A stretch of 64,000 bases of DNA from Calamus simplicifolius (lineage: Eukaryota > Streptophyta > Magnoliopsida > Arecales > Arecaceae): contig UESW01005000.1 of assembly GCA_900491605.1 (NCBI GenBank), positions 266,302 through 330,301 of the forward strand, in the 5' to 3' direction. Each line of letters opens with the position of its first letter. The first letter of the stretch is position 1. Positions 10,226 to 21,629 of the stretch are shown in pieces. Made by a program: the position numbers and the translations under genes. Below the pieces are notes generated by a model that was not told the DNA's origin, searched no databases, and worked only from the letters and a program-made list of their open reading frames with translations.

Positions 10226-10855
10226 ATGATTCAAGTGGGTACTACTTATGCTCAAACTTTAATTAACCCGGATGCCATGTATTCTTTCATATCTGACATC
10301 TATCTTGATAAGAATGCATCATTGACACCTATTCCTCTGGAGCAAGAGTTGCATATTGCATTTCCGAATGGAGATGTTATGAAAGTTGACACAGTATGCA
10401 AATCTTGCCCAATTGTCTTGGAGAATAGGAGGTTGAATGCTGATCTCATTGTCCTACCACTGAAGTTCTTTGATATTATCCTTGGAATGGATTGGTTGGC
10501 CTCCTATCATGCTTCAGTAGACTGCTTCACAAAGACTGTCAATTTCAAAATTCTAAGCCAGCCTGAATTCAGTTTTACTGGTGGTCAAAAACATCTAGCC
10601 TCGGTGTTCATAACAGCGATGCAGGCTGGAAGGTATCTGATGAGTGGTAGTCAAGGATTTCTTGCTGTAGTCAAGGACCTTCAGCAGGAAGAGACCAAGC
10701 TGGAGGATATTCCAGTAGCTCAAGAATTCCCCGATATCTTTCCAGATGAATTGTCTGATTTGCCCCCAAACCGGGAAGTCAAGTTCTTCATTGATTTAGT
10801 TCCTGGGACTGGACCTATATCAAAGGCCCTTACCACATGGCCCCGATTGAGCTAA
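10226..10855 (+). CDS. Element A protease region (decayed)
   Basis: About 210 residues of chromovirus aspartic protease and the linker to RT. The catalytic DSGATHSF region has decayed to a PDAMYSFIS sequence, so the active-site D-S/T-G is lost. The C-terminal ILGMDWLASYHASVDC block is intact, as is the linker ending VPGTGPISKA. A one-base shift near 10830 throws the frame off the start of RT, which continues in another frame from about 10837. Confidence 0.82.
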   Translation: MIQVGTTYAQTLINPDAMYSFISDIYLDKNASLTPIPLEQELHIAFPNGDVMKVDTVCKSCPIVLENRRLNADLIVLPLKFFDIILGMDWLASYHASVDCFTKTVNFKILSQPEFSFTGGQKHLASVFITAMQAGRYLMSGSQGFLAVVKDLQQEETKLEDIPVAQEFPDIFPDELSDLPPNREVKFFIDLVPGTGPISKALTTWPRLS

Positions 10856-12890
10856 AGGAACTGAAGGATCAATTGCAGGAGCTCCTAGATCGGGGATTTA
10901 TCAGACCTAGTGCTTCTCCTTAGGGTGCTCCAGTTCTATTTGTTAAGAAGAAGGATGGCAGTCTTCGACTCTGCATTGATTACCGAGAAATCAATAACGT
11001 AACAGTGCGGAATAAGTACCCTCTGCTGAGGATTAACGACTTGTTTGATCAACTCCAAGGAGCTCGGATATTCTCAAAGATTGATCTCATGTCAGGGTAC
11101 CATCAACTCAAAGTCAAGAAGGGGGATGTGCCAAAGACAGCATTCAGAACCAGATATGGCCACTATGAGTTCTTGGTGATGCCGTTTGGGTTAACTAATG
11201 CCCCAACAGCATTCATGGACTTAATGAATAGAATTTTTAAGCCATATCTGGATCAGTTTGTGGTGATTTTCATTGATGATATTCTGATATATTCCAAGAG
11301 CCATAGGGAGCATGAGGACCACCTGAGGATCGTGCTGCAGATTCTTCGAGAGAAGAAGCTTTATGCTAAGCTGCAGAACTGTGAGTTTTGGTTGGACCAA
11401 GTTTCTTTCTTGGGTCATATAATCTCTAAAGATGGTGTATCAGTGGACCCGAAAAAGATTGAAGCTATCATTAGCTGGAGCCGACCTTCCAATGTGGCAG
11501 AAGTCAGAAGCTTCTTGGGGTTAGCCGGGTATTACCATAAATTTGTGGAGAATTTCTCTCACATTGCTCTACCCCTAACTCGCTTAACCCAAAAGCGAGT
11601 GAAGTTTGATTGGACAGTGGAGTGTGAGAAAAGTTTTCAGGAGTTAAAGCAGCGCCTGGTATCAGCTCCCATTCTTATTCTTTCGACAGGATCTGAAGGT
11701 TTTACTATATACACTAATGTCTCTCGGAAAGGATTGGGATGTGTTTTGATGCAGAATGAAAGAGTGATAGCTTATGCATCCAGGCAACTGAAACCTTATG
11801 AGCAAAATTATCCTACTCATGATCTGGAATTGGCTGCCGTGGTTTTTGCTCTGAAGATTTGGTGGCATTATCTATATGGAGTGTCGTGTGATGTGTATAC
11901 ATATCATAAGAGTCTAAAATACATCTTCACACAAAAGGAGCTAAATTTAAGGCAGAAGAGGTGGTTGGAACTATTAAAGGATTATGACCTGAATCTACAG
12001 TATCATCCTGGGAAGGCCAATGTAGTGGCAGATGCTTTGAGCAGAAAATCTTCTTCTGAGTTAGCTGCTATGATTACTTCCCAGCCTCACATATTGAGAG
12101 ATCTCGAGAGGTGGAAGGTTGGTTTGAGAGTACAACAGTCTAATAGGCTAGTTGCAGTACTTGTACTCCAGCTGAACCTAGTTGATAGAATCAAGTCCTC
12201 CCAGATAGAAGATCCCGATCTCCAAAGGATTAAAGAAGCTGTGCAGTCAGGAGTCCAGAAGGAATTTTATGTAATGGAGGATGGATCCCTGAAATTTGAA
12301 GGAAGACTTTGTGTGCCAAACATTGAGGAGCTGAAGGCTGAAATTTTGAAGGACGCTCACTACTCTCCTTATACTGTGCATCCAAGTGGCACTAAGATGT
12401 ATAGAGACTTAAAGAAAAATTTTTGGTGGAAAGGTATGAAGAGGGAGATTGCTCAGTATGTGGCCAAGTGCTTGGTGTGTCAGCGAGTGAAGGCCGAGCA
12501 TCAAAGGCCTGCGGGACCTCTTCAGTCTCTGATGATTCCACAGTGGAAATGGGAAAAGATTACAATGGACTTTGTGACTGGTCGGCCCAAAACTCCTAGG
12601 AATAATGATGCGGTTTGGGTTATTGTGGACAGACTAACAAAATCAGCTCATTTCCTAAATTTCAGAGTGGGGTCTCTAGTGAAAGATTGGCTAATTTGTA
12701 TATTGAGCAGATAGTGAGACTCCATGGTGTCCCGGTATCTATTATATCAGATAGAGATACTAGGTTTGTGTCCTAGTTTTGGAAGAGTCTTCATAAGGCC
12801 ATTGGAACCAAACTAAACTTCAGTACAGCCTATCATCCCCAGTCAGATGGACAATCAGAGAGGACCATACAGACTCTGGAGGACATGTTG
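10837..12890 (+). CDS. Element A reverse transcriptase, RNase H and integrase N-terminal half
   Basis: The frame reads APIELKEL, then LCIDYREIN, with a stop at 10921-10923. It is then open from 11005 to 12714. The RT catalytic motif is FIDD (11269-11280). RNase H follows at about 11690-12050, but the first catalytic Asp (usual x-x-D-A-S) is Asn in YTNVS, and the Asp of the usual Y-x-D-H-K-S-L is Tyr in YTYHKSL, so it is probably inactive. The integrase zinc finger (H...H...CLVCQ) lies at about 12355-12490 and the core begins MDFVTGRP. A stop at 12712-12714 and another at 12775 break the core. Confidence 0.9.
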
Positions 12891-13608
12891 TGAGCCTGTG
12901 TGATGGACTTGGATGGAGCTTTGGGATAACCATTTACCTTTGGTGGAGTTTGCATATAATAATAGTTACCAAGCCAGCATCCAGATGGTTCCATTTGAAG
13001 CTCTGTATGGTAGGAGGTGCATATCTCCTATATGTTGGGATGACGTGGGGGAAAGGAAATTGCTAGGTCCTGAGCTAATTCAGCAAACAGTAGATAAGGT
13101 GCATTTGATCAGGGAATGTCTTCGTACAGCTCAGAGCAGGCAAAAGAGCTATGCTGATGTCAGAAGAAGGAAATTGGAATTCCAGGTTGGGGACCATGTT
13201 TTCTTAAGGGTATCACCAACCAAAGATGTGATGAGATTTGGGATTAGAGGAAAGCTGAGTCCACGTTATATTGGACCTTTTGAGATCTTGAGCAGAGTTG
13301 GGGAGGTTGCTTACAGCCTAGCACTGCCTCTGATTTTAGCTGGGGTACACAATGTTTTTCATGTCTCAATGTTGAGGAAGTATATTTCCGATTCCAGCCA
13401 TGTCATAGCATATGAGCCTATACAATTGAGGAAAGATTTATCATATGAGGAGCACCCTGTGCGTATTGTGGACCGTAAGGATCAGGTTCTGAGACGGCGT
13501 ACCATTCCCTATGTCAAGGTGCAATGGAGTAATCATTCTGAGAGGAAGGCTACTTGGGAATTTGAGGAGGAAATGAAAAAGAAGTATCCACAACTATTTG
13601 AATCTTAA
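12891..13608 (+). CDS. Element A integrase C-terminus and chromodomain
   Basis: The block 12913-13608 (231 residues) contains the WxxxLPLVEFAYNNSYQASI part of the integrase core, the GPFEIL motif of the GPY/F module, and a C-terminal chromodomain (RRRTIPYVKVQWSNHSERKATWE). The chromodomain is thought to guide integration to heterochromatin. The ORF ends at 13606-13608, about 125 bp before the polypurine tract. Confidence 0.9.
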
Positions 13609-13732
13609 TATAGTTAATGATGTAGATACGATTGTTGACATTTGAATAAAGACTTAGTTGATTGTGTGACAAAATTTGAATTTTAATTTTTCTCTAATGA
13701 AAGTGTATCAATTTCGAGGCCAAAATTTTTAT

Positions 13733-13745
13733 AAGGAGGGGAGAA
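13733..13745 (+). other. Element A polypurine tract
   Basis: AAGGAGGGGAGAA directly precedes the LTR start TGTAATCC at 13746. Element B has the matching tract on the minus strand (60822-60836). Confidence 0.85.
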
Positions 13746-15898
13746 TGTAATCCTCGGATTTCGTTAACTGCTCGTGAGAATTGATCGTGAGATCGGAACG
13801 ATTGACTCTAGGGACTCCTGCAGTTGTGCGAGGTGTTTGAATTTCAAACCCCCATGATATGATTACCTAATCGCAAAACTTAATCGCGATATTCCTAGAA
13901 TGGATAACGCCTGACGATTGTATTTTCAAATATCCCATAACTAACAGAGTCCCAAATCCCTTGATTTGAGGAGTTTGCGTTGCCTTTAAAAGATCATGCA
14001 AACCCTCCTTCCCATCATCCTCGAACGCCTCCTTCCCATCATCATCATGTGCGCATCTGCTCCTGGTAAGTCCCTCTATCCATGCCTGGGAGAGAGAGAG
14101 AAAGTTAGGAAAAGAGAGAAAGAGAGGGACTCGGGCGCGGAGGAGGCAATGGCAGCCTTCTCCCGTGTCGATTCTGGTTTGGGCCCGGCGGCGTGCCCGC
14201 CGCCTTGCCGGGCCTGGATGACGGTCGGTGACCTCCATCGGCGCCGGGCGTGTGTCTGATGGAGGTCCGGCCGGCCTTGGTGGCCGGCCGTGCTGCCGGC
14301 ACAGAGACGTGCCGCGGCAAGGTGAATGAGAGGAAGAGAGAGATTAAAGAAAGAGAGAGGGAGGAGCCGGCTGCGGCGGCGACCGGCTCTGGTCCAACCA
14401 CCGGCGGCCGGGCCGCCCTGAATTTGGCCGGCCTTGCCACGGCATGCCTCCTAGCCGCCGCGAACCGTGAGAGAAAAAGGGGGAGTCGGGAGTGAAATTG
14501 GAGAGAGAGAGGGAAGGGGGGCCGCGGCCGGCTCTTGTTCGGCCACCGGCGGTCGGGCCGCCCCTAATTTGGTCGGCGGTAGCCCTGGCCGCCGGCACGG
14601 ATGGTCCATGTTTCGGGTGAAACAAGGGAACAATAGTAACATGAGAAAAAAAATGTTGGGCCGGATGGGCTGAGCCGATTTTGGGCCTGTTGGGCCAGTC
14701 TGAGAGCCATTTTTGAGCCACTGTTTGGACCCTGTAATGGGCCGAATATGGTAAAATAAAATTATGGCCCGAATTAGGATTGATTCTAGTTTCTGGGGAT
14801 AATTTTGTTTCCCGATTTGGGTGTATACATTGAGAGATATTCGAGCCTAAAGTTGGGCCTGTGAAGTGGTCTGGGTAGAGTTTTAAGAATCATTTTATTA
14901 TTCAGGTTTTAGGAATTTAATAATGTAAAATGATACTGTAGGTACCCAGGTGTCCAAATAGCTGGGTTATCAATTGAAATTTGCATAGTGAGGTAAGTAA
15001 GCCAAGTATTATAATTTTATAGATTATTTAATTTATAAATTATGAATTTACAATTAGGTGTATGTTTATAAAATGTGAAAAATGAAGTTCATTTATTCTG
15101 AATTAATGTATAGTACCACGAATTTATAAATAAGTATTTGTTATGATATGACTTATATGAGTACATGCAAAAATGTAATTATGTTAATTTTGTAAATTAT
15201 GTTGGTACTATCGAGATGATAATATGCAATCATGATGATGACAGTAAAATTTAGTGTGTGTCGCCTCATATGACTTGAAATGACTAGTGATACCTGATCC
15301 ACCTCCACAGGGAAAGATATGTGGAGGACACACATCCGTAGGATGTGTTCTGATGACATATTATGATATGGCATAACACTATATCAGGACCCTTCCTCTT
15401 ACAGGACATTTAAGAGTGATACACAAGATGAGTGTTATAGGGCCGTGGGACACGTAAAGAAAAACAATGACAGTATAAACAGTGTTTGGTTTACATTGCA
15501 TAATCTAGTATTTATTATTTAATTAAGCTTTCGAATTATTTTGATATGATGATATGGATATGCTGATGGCATGATAAATGTAATTTGAAATTGTATTAGG
15601 CTTACTTATTGAGTGTGAGCTCATATAATTCTCACAATGTTTTTTTCAGAGCCTCAGGAATGAAGAAGGATATTTGGGATAGACGGAGCTTCTATTAAAT
15701 AAACTTAGTTCCATTATATTGATATAGTTCAGTATTACTTGTGTGTATGGCAGGCAGTCCAAAACTGATAATTATGTTTTAGAAATAAATCATGAATTTA
15801 AATTTTTACTTTATATTAATTTATGATAAAATTTAAAATCCTTGCCTGATATGTAATAAATTATCATCTTAGCTTGAATTTTGAAACTGAGACATGAC
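13746..15898 (+). repeat. 3' LTR of element A
   Basis: The LTR is 2153 bp, starting TGTAATCC after the polypurine tract; its end is taken as ACATGACA (15891-15898). The right end is less certain because the partner LTR is outside the window. The first part (14050-14640) is a GC-rich, purine-striped block with partial repeats of GAGAGAGA plus CCGGC-rich segments, and is open in several frames by composition only. The later half is AT-rich, matches LTR B, and holds the intron-like segment at 14993-15649. Confidence 0.78.
14993..15649 (+). other. Intron-like segment in LTR A
   Basis: Donor AG|GTAAGTAAG (after 14992) and acceptor TTTTTTCAG| (15649) bound a 657-bp AT-rich segment. The segment before the acceptor contains GAGTGTGAGCTCAT, which is also present before the acceptor in LTR B and in the fragment inside S1. 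Splicing is inferred, not shown. Confidence 0.5.
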
Positions 15899-17502
15899 AC
15901 CTCCGTTCCAGAGATGGCAAGCAACCCGGCTAGAGTTCTCTGGTAGCCTTGTCTGTGATGATATTGTGGACCAGGTCCAGGAGGCGATGCCCCACGACAG
16001 GACAAAGCCAGGGGGGGCCGGCTTCCGAGTCCCGACACAGCCGCAATTTGGCTTATTAAACTTAGAGGCCAAAAGCAAGATGGAAAGGAAATTGCTGTGA
16101 TACTTATCGGCGCAGCAAAGCAATTGAAGCAACCCGCATGACTTGGAAGCGGCTGCGCGTCCGTTCACACGACGTGGGATGATATAAAGTTGATGGATAC
16201 GGGATGTATCGTGGCCACTACATCTTTAGATACCGTAAGTTTACCAGCAATAATAATAGGATTCTCGAATGCTGCCTAAGGCAAGGCGCAAGGTACTTCC
16301 AACGTCCGGCTTTACTACTAGTTTTAATATAATTTGGTTGGAGAATGGAGATGGTGGGAACTCACTCGGCTAAAGAGGCTTTTTGGAGCACTTAGCAGCC
16401 ACCTGCAGTCAAACTAATTAACGGGGGATGTCATGTCAGATTCATGATACTGATGCAATATAGCTGTGACGCATGCTTGTCTTACGACTAAAGAAGCAAA
16501 ATATTACTTGAATATGTCTTGGAGCTCAAGTGGTGACTACAACCCAGCCCCATTGGATTGGATTTTATGGGAGCAAGTCTTCCCTACTTCGAAATGCTTG
16601 CTTTCAGACCCAATCCTAAAGGGAAATCGAGACCCAGTGCGCAGATTAGGTCCAGCGAAAGCCAAAGACAAATTGCCCACGGGACTCTCTTTCCTGCTGG
16701 TTGGCTGGCTCCCCTCTAATTGGCAGATGTTTCATGTTCGATTTTGGTGGGTGGCCTTTTTTCCTGCGCTGTTATTTTCGAAAAGTTAACTTACTTAGAT
16801 ACAAAATTATAGATGGATCAAATTGTAGCTAAACTTAGACCAGCAATTGTCATCAAGTTTCACTTTTATCAGGGTGGTGAAATATATATAAGAATTAGCT
16901 CCAACAAAAGCATGCCAATCCTCCTAAATGGGGGCAATATTGGCAGTGGTATTAGATATTTCAGCAATTTCCAGGGGACATATTGTTGCACCAACCACCC
17001 CAAAACGAAAACGCTTTAGTAATTCAAAAATATAACTCAAAAGGCCCACTCGATATCTGCTGGTGTGTTATCTTCTTGTTGCTATGTTGCCTGCCACTCG
17101 TTTTGTGGAGAGAACTCTAGCTAGTTGCTTAGTTTACTTCCCCATACTTACCATTGCCCAATTCTCTCTCTTTTCAAGCTCTAGCCATTGAGTTGTTCAT
17201 AGAGTTGATAAGTTCGAATCTTTTTGTTTCTAGCTAGATGCGTGCGCTTGTATGTTCCCCATACTTATGGGCTTGGAAAATCATTCAAACACATGCAACA
17301 AAGTTAAAGGACTGAAAAGAATCATGAACGAGGCTGAGATAAATCCGTTCCATGATGCATGGTTCCTGAGTCATCATCTTAGTCAAACATGTAGTACTGA
17401 AACGGTGGTGGAGGCATGCAGCAGCGGGATGTAATTGTTTGACTGCTGATTTAATTCATGGAAAGCCTTTTCCTAGTTTATTATCACGGACATATGTTAG
17501 CC

Positions 17503-17524
17503 TTTTTTTTTTTTTTTTTTTTTT
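17503..17524. repeat. Poly-T run
   Basis: Twenty-two consecutive T. It could be the tail of a short retrotransposed sequence on the minus strand, but no body was recognised beside it. Confidence 0.8.
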
Positions 17525-18033
17525 GCTCCACTAATCTCTTTTACTCCAGTGCCTATTGGATGTGGGAGTGACCGCAGAAAGTGGGCACAGAGCGTGGATT
17601 ATTTCTTTATGAGGTGGCAGTGGGCAGAAGAAAAATAGGCCAAACCCACAAGTGGAACATGAGTTCAGATATCCTTGGTGGAAGACCCCCTTTGAATGAA
17701 GCCAGTTGAGCAAATACTTGGACCAGCTAAGTTCTCACGTTTTTACTCATCATTGTCGGCCAATAATAGCGGCATTTCATCCCCTGGCCTTGAGTGGCGC
17801 CAACTGAGACAGCACTGCTGTAGGCCAAATTAAAGCATGGACTCACACAAAGGAGTAGTATATTAAAGATAAGAGAGCTGTATATGTGTCATGATTGTGT
17901 CTTGTGGGGGCTGACCAACCCACTATTTGGTCATCCAACATGCTAATTAACCATCATCCATCCAATTTGGATCCTAGTGAACGTATTTGTTCACTTATCA
18001 TTACGTTATTGCCAGGAGAGAGCCATTATCTTA

Positions 18034-18065
<32 letters not shown>
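18034..18065. repeat. Compound (CT)n(AT)n microsatellite
   Basis: A CT run at 18034-18050 is followed directly by an AT run at 18051-18065. Confidence 0.9.
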
Positions 18066-18847
18066 GCGTGCACTGTTGCATGTGGTCTTTTGTGTTTTTG
18101 AGTGCAATGTGTTTGGTGGACCGCATGGTGTGGGCGAGACCAATGTAATTAAGAACCATGGAGGTCATCATGAGGCTCTCATTTTGGCATGCCATGCTGA
18201 GTGGACCGATCACTAGATCGCTGATTAATGATCTCCGTTGCGTTGGAGGCCTGGATCACTGTGTGCTTTCTCTCGATCTGATGCAGTATCAGAACGTTGA
18301 ACGATAACTATATAACAAAGGACTCATTAATCGATTAGAGCAGTTTTTAAACAGTTTAGGTATAAAATTTATTATTATTTCCAACACATCCAGATACATC
18401 CAGAAGGAGAGTGATTTCGATATCTCCGTTCCCAGCTCTTTCAACAATGTGTGTCCCAGGCTAGTCATCATGTTCTTCCATTGCTGCACACTGTGCAGAC
18501 CAATGACCACCTGGCCCTGGAGGAAGCCAAACGGTAGTGATCATGGAGGACCCATATATGCACCTAGTAGGATATGCATCATTTCATGTCGAGGTGGTAT
18601 ATATGAGTTGCAATGAGTACATCATTTTGGGCCCATGATCAGTAGTCCAATGTTCAACCGTTCGTCCCTCAACATCAGCTAATGAAACATCATTTGCACC
18701 ACATGCACGCACCACCTCTTGCCATGGCACTGCACCTCACGTATGTGGCCCTAAGCCACCAGAATATATCGGGAATCTTGCGTTCAAAGACTGGTGGCAT
18801 CACAGTGTTCACCTCAAGGGAATGTAGGGCACCAACCAACTCAAAAT

Positions 18848-19190
18848 GTTAGCAAATGTGCTTGATGTAGTCAATGATCGATTTAGAGTATGATAGAGCT
18901 AAATTCTACTAGCATTTGATTAGGCAACATGTGGCTATTCATTCCATATCAATAAAGTTTTCATTGATGAACAACATTGCAAGGGATATTAAAATTAATT
19001 CTTTATTATTATTGATTAGTATTTTATTAGTAAGTTTGGTAGTTTGTTGAGTCAAGTCAAATGTAGTTAGTTGTGTGTGGGTAACGTATGGTTGCATAGA
19101 TAAGTATAATTTCAAAATAAAAATTAAAATTCTGACCTTTCACTTCTTTTCATTTTTTCTTTAGAAAAGCTTTAGGCTAAAACTACAGCA
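18848..19190 (+). repeat. Probable 5' LTR of element D
   Basis: The region starts TGTTAGCAAATG and ends near CTACAGCA, a few bases before the primer binding site. No second copy exists in the window to confirm either boundary. Confidence 0.4.
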
Positions 19191-19197
19191 GTTAAAC

Positions 19198-19209
19198 TGG
19201 TATCAGAGC
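19198..19209 (+). other. Element D primer binding site
   Basis: TGGTATCAGAGC, perfect match to the standard plant copia site for initiator methionine tRNA. Confidence 0.9.
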
Positions 19210-19515
19210 ATCGCCGGCGATCCTCCTCCGCTGAGATCGAATCCTCATTGCTCAAAATCTCTTCCTTATCTCTTCTTTCTCATAGCAACGCGGTGCTCCC
19301 CTTTGGTGTTTGACCAAAACTTCAAATGGATTGAGATAAAAGAAAGAGAAACGGAGAAGATTAAAGCCCAATTTAGTCTAAGCAGTCATCTCCTGCTCTC
19401 AAGGTGTTCGACGAAAGGCTTAAGTGAAGACGCTTTAAAGCAGTCTTCCCACACTCTCATGGTGTTCAACGAAAGGCTTGAGTAGGATAATGCCAAGCAA
19501 TCTCAAGTTTTAGAG

Positions 19516-21629
19516 ATGGCGAGTTTAAGCAATCAAACTATAAGTGCTCAACAATCACAAGTTTTCATTTTTTAAGGAGAAAACTGTGATTTTTGGTTTG
19601 TGAATATGAAAATAATTTTTTTATTATATGATTTTTGAGAGTATGTGGAAGATGGGTATGAGGAACAGAAGGATACAGTTGCTTTCAGTAATGCCCAAAA
19701 ATAATAATTGAAGGATCAAAGAAAGAAAGATGCAAAGGCTCTAGCTTTGATTCAATAAGGAGTTGCTGATACAATTTTTTAAAGAACTATCAATGCAACA
19801 AGAGCAAAAGAGGCTTGAAATAATCTTCAAAAGGAGTATAGAGGTACTTCCAAGGTAAAAACCATAAAGCTTCAAACTTTGCAAAGACATTTTAAAAATT
19901 TAAAGATGAAAGAAATAGAGTTGTTGAAGGATTATTTTACCAGAGTCATGAAGGTTATGAATCAAAAAAATATATGGGGATACTATTTCTAATCAGAGAA
20001 TTGTTAAAAAAATTCTTATCAGCTTGCATGAAAAATATGACCTCATTATTGCTGTCATTGAAGAAACTAAAGATCTTTAATCTTTTAGTATTGAAGAGTT
20101 GATGAGATCAATCAAAACATTTGAGCAACGGTTGAATAGGCGTTCTAAAAAATCAACCGAGAGTGCTTTTCAATCTAGGCTCAATGTTAATTTAAGACCT
20201 CATGATAAAGACTCTAAGAAAAAATCTTCAAAAGATGGAAGACATACGAGAGGAAAAGATAGAAGAAATTCAAGAGAAAGAGGAAGAAGCAACTTTATAA
20301 TACAAATTAATGAGGAGTTAACTCAAGAAAAATATAGAATCTTTCAAAGAAGAAGCCATATAGAGAAAGATTGTTGGTTTCAAGGAAAGCCTCAATGTCA
20401 CAATTATAGAAAGTTTGGTCATGTCCAAAAAGATTGTTACTTGAAGAAAGATCATCAAGTAGATTTCATTGAAGAAAAAGAAGGTGAAGCCAATTTGTTC
20501 TATACTTGTCAAGTAGCTACAGAGCGAAAGCATGATGAATGTAGTAATTATATGATCAGCAATGAAAGAATTTTTATGAAGATTGATTCAACTTTCAATT
20601 CTCAAGTAAAGATGGGCAATGGTGCCTTAGTTCAAGCAAAAGGAAAATGTATAATTGCCATAAAAATAAAGAAGAGAAAAAGATACATCCATGATGCATT
20701 GCTAGTTCTAGAACTAGAGCAAAACTTGCTAAGTGTTGGGCAACTTGTAGACCATGGATACTCAATTCACTTTGAAGAAAATTCTTGCAGAATTTTTGAT
20801 AAAAGAAATCAAGCTGTAGCAAAGATCAAGATGAGAAAAAATAAAAGTTTTCTCTCACTTTCTCTTACAAGAATGATGTGGCTTTGAAGATGGATATGGT
20901 TAGTGACTCATGGTTATGGCAATGAAAACTTGGGCATTTGAATTTTCAAAGCTTGAAGAATCTTCAGCAAAAGAATATGGTGTATGAGCTGCCATTTATA
21001 TAAGAATTAAAAGAAGTTTGTGAAGGTTGTGCAAATGAAAAGCATTTTCAAAAGAGAAGGCATGAAGAGCTAGAACACCATTGGAGCTTGTTCACACTAA
21101 TGTATGTGGTCTTATGTCAACTCCATCTCATGGAGGTAACAAATACTTCGTAACTTTCATTTACGACTTCTCTAGAATGACATGGGTATATTTTATGAGG
21201 CAAAAATCAGTTGTATTTAGTATCTTTAAAAAATTTTAGCATTTTATTGAGAGGCAAAAAGTGGATATTTGATTAAAGTATTGAGAAGTGATAGAGGTAG
21301 TGAGTATAACTCAAATGAATTTGATAATTTTTGTGAAGATATTGTCTTAAACAGATAGGTAACAGTTAGATACAATCCGCAATAAAATAGAGTGGCGGAA
21401 AGAAAGAATAGAACTATTATGGAGATGTCAAAAGCAATGCTTCATGAGAATAGGCTGCCTTTGTCTTTTTGAGGTGAAGCGATTTCTACTACAGTTTATT
21501 TGTTGAATAGATGATTAACAAATGTAGTGATTAATCAAACTCCAATTGAAGCTTGGAGTGGAAAGAAGATATTAGTGAATCACTTAAAGGTTTTTGGATG
21601 TATTTGTTTTGCTTATGTTCTAAAGAATG
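19516..21629 (+). pseudogene. Element D gag-integrase remnant
   Basis: From an ATG at 19516 the gag is traceable with many stops. The longest open block (20099-20887) contains a damaged zinc knuckle (CHNYRKFGHVQKDC, one Cys replaced by Tyr) and the pre-integrase segment (QNLLSVGQLVDHGYSI). After 20887 the integrase zinc-binding region (LGHLNFQSLKNL), the core and the RVAERKNRTIMEMSKAML block are visible in broken frames. It ends near HLKVFGCICFAYV at 21629, cut by the LTR of element E. Confidence 0.8.

Larger units (their letters stand above)
9711..15898 (+). mobile_element. Ty3/gypsy chromovirus A (5' part displaced by S1)
   Basis: The order gag, protease, RT, RNase H, integrase and chromodomain, followed by a polypurine tract and a 2.15-kb LTR, marks a chromovirus, probably of the Tekay/Del lineage. 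The gag begins in mid-frame right after the S1 LTR, so S1 integrated into this element and the 5' LTR and gag start must lie to the left of the window. All ORFs carry stops or frameshifts. Element B (58499-64000) is a copy of the same family on the other strand. Confidence 0.9.
15899..18847. other. Unassigned, possibly low-copy genomic segment
   Basis: No retroelement domain, long ORF with a recognisable motif, or tRNA could be identified on either strand. It contains a 22-base T run at 17503-17524 and a joined (CT)n/(AT)n microsatellite at 18034-18065. Base composition is mixed, and short ORFs (about 100 residues or less) show no family resemblance. It could be host intergenic DNA between A and D. 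Confidence 0.5.
18848..21629 (+). mobile_element. Decayed Ty1/copia element D (5' part only)
   Basis: A candidate short LTR (about 18848-19190), a tRNA-Met primer site (19198-19209), then gag, a pre-integrase segment and integrase. It ends abruptly in the integrase at 21629, where the LTR of element E begins. RT, RNase H and the 3' LTR are absent from the window. The short LTR separates it from the Sirevirus-like elements here. The lineage within copia is not clear. Confidence 0.8.

Noticed and set aside
13867..14721. Several 80-125-residue ORFs on both strands
   Set aside because: GC-rich, GA-striped block of LTR A; overlapping opposite ORFs with low-complexity products.
16466..16789. 107-residue ORF in the unassigned island
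   Set aside because: No recognisable motif or neighbouring exon; length is within chance expectation.
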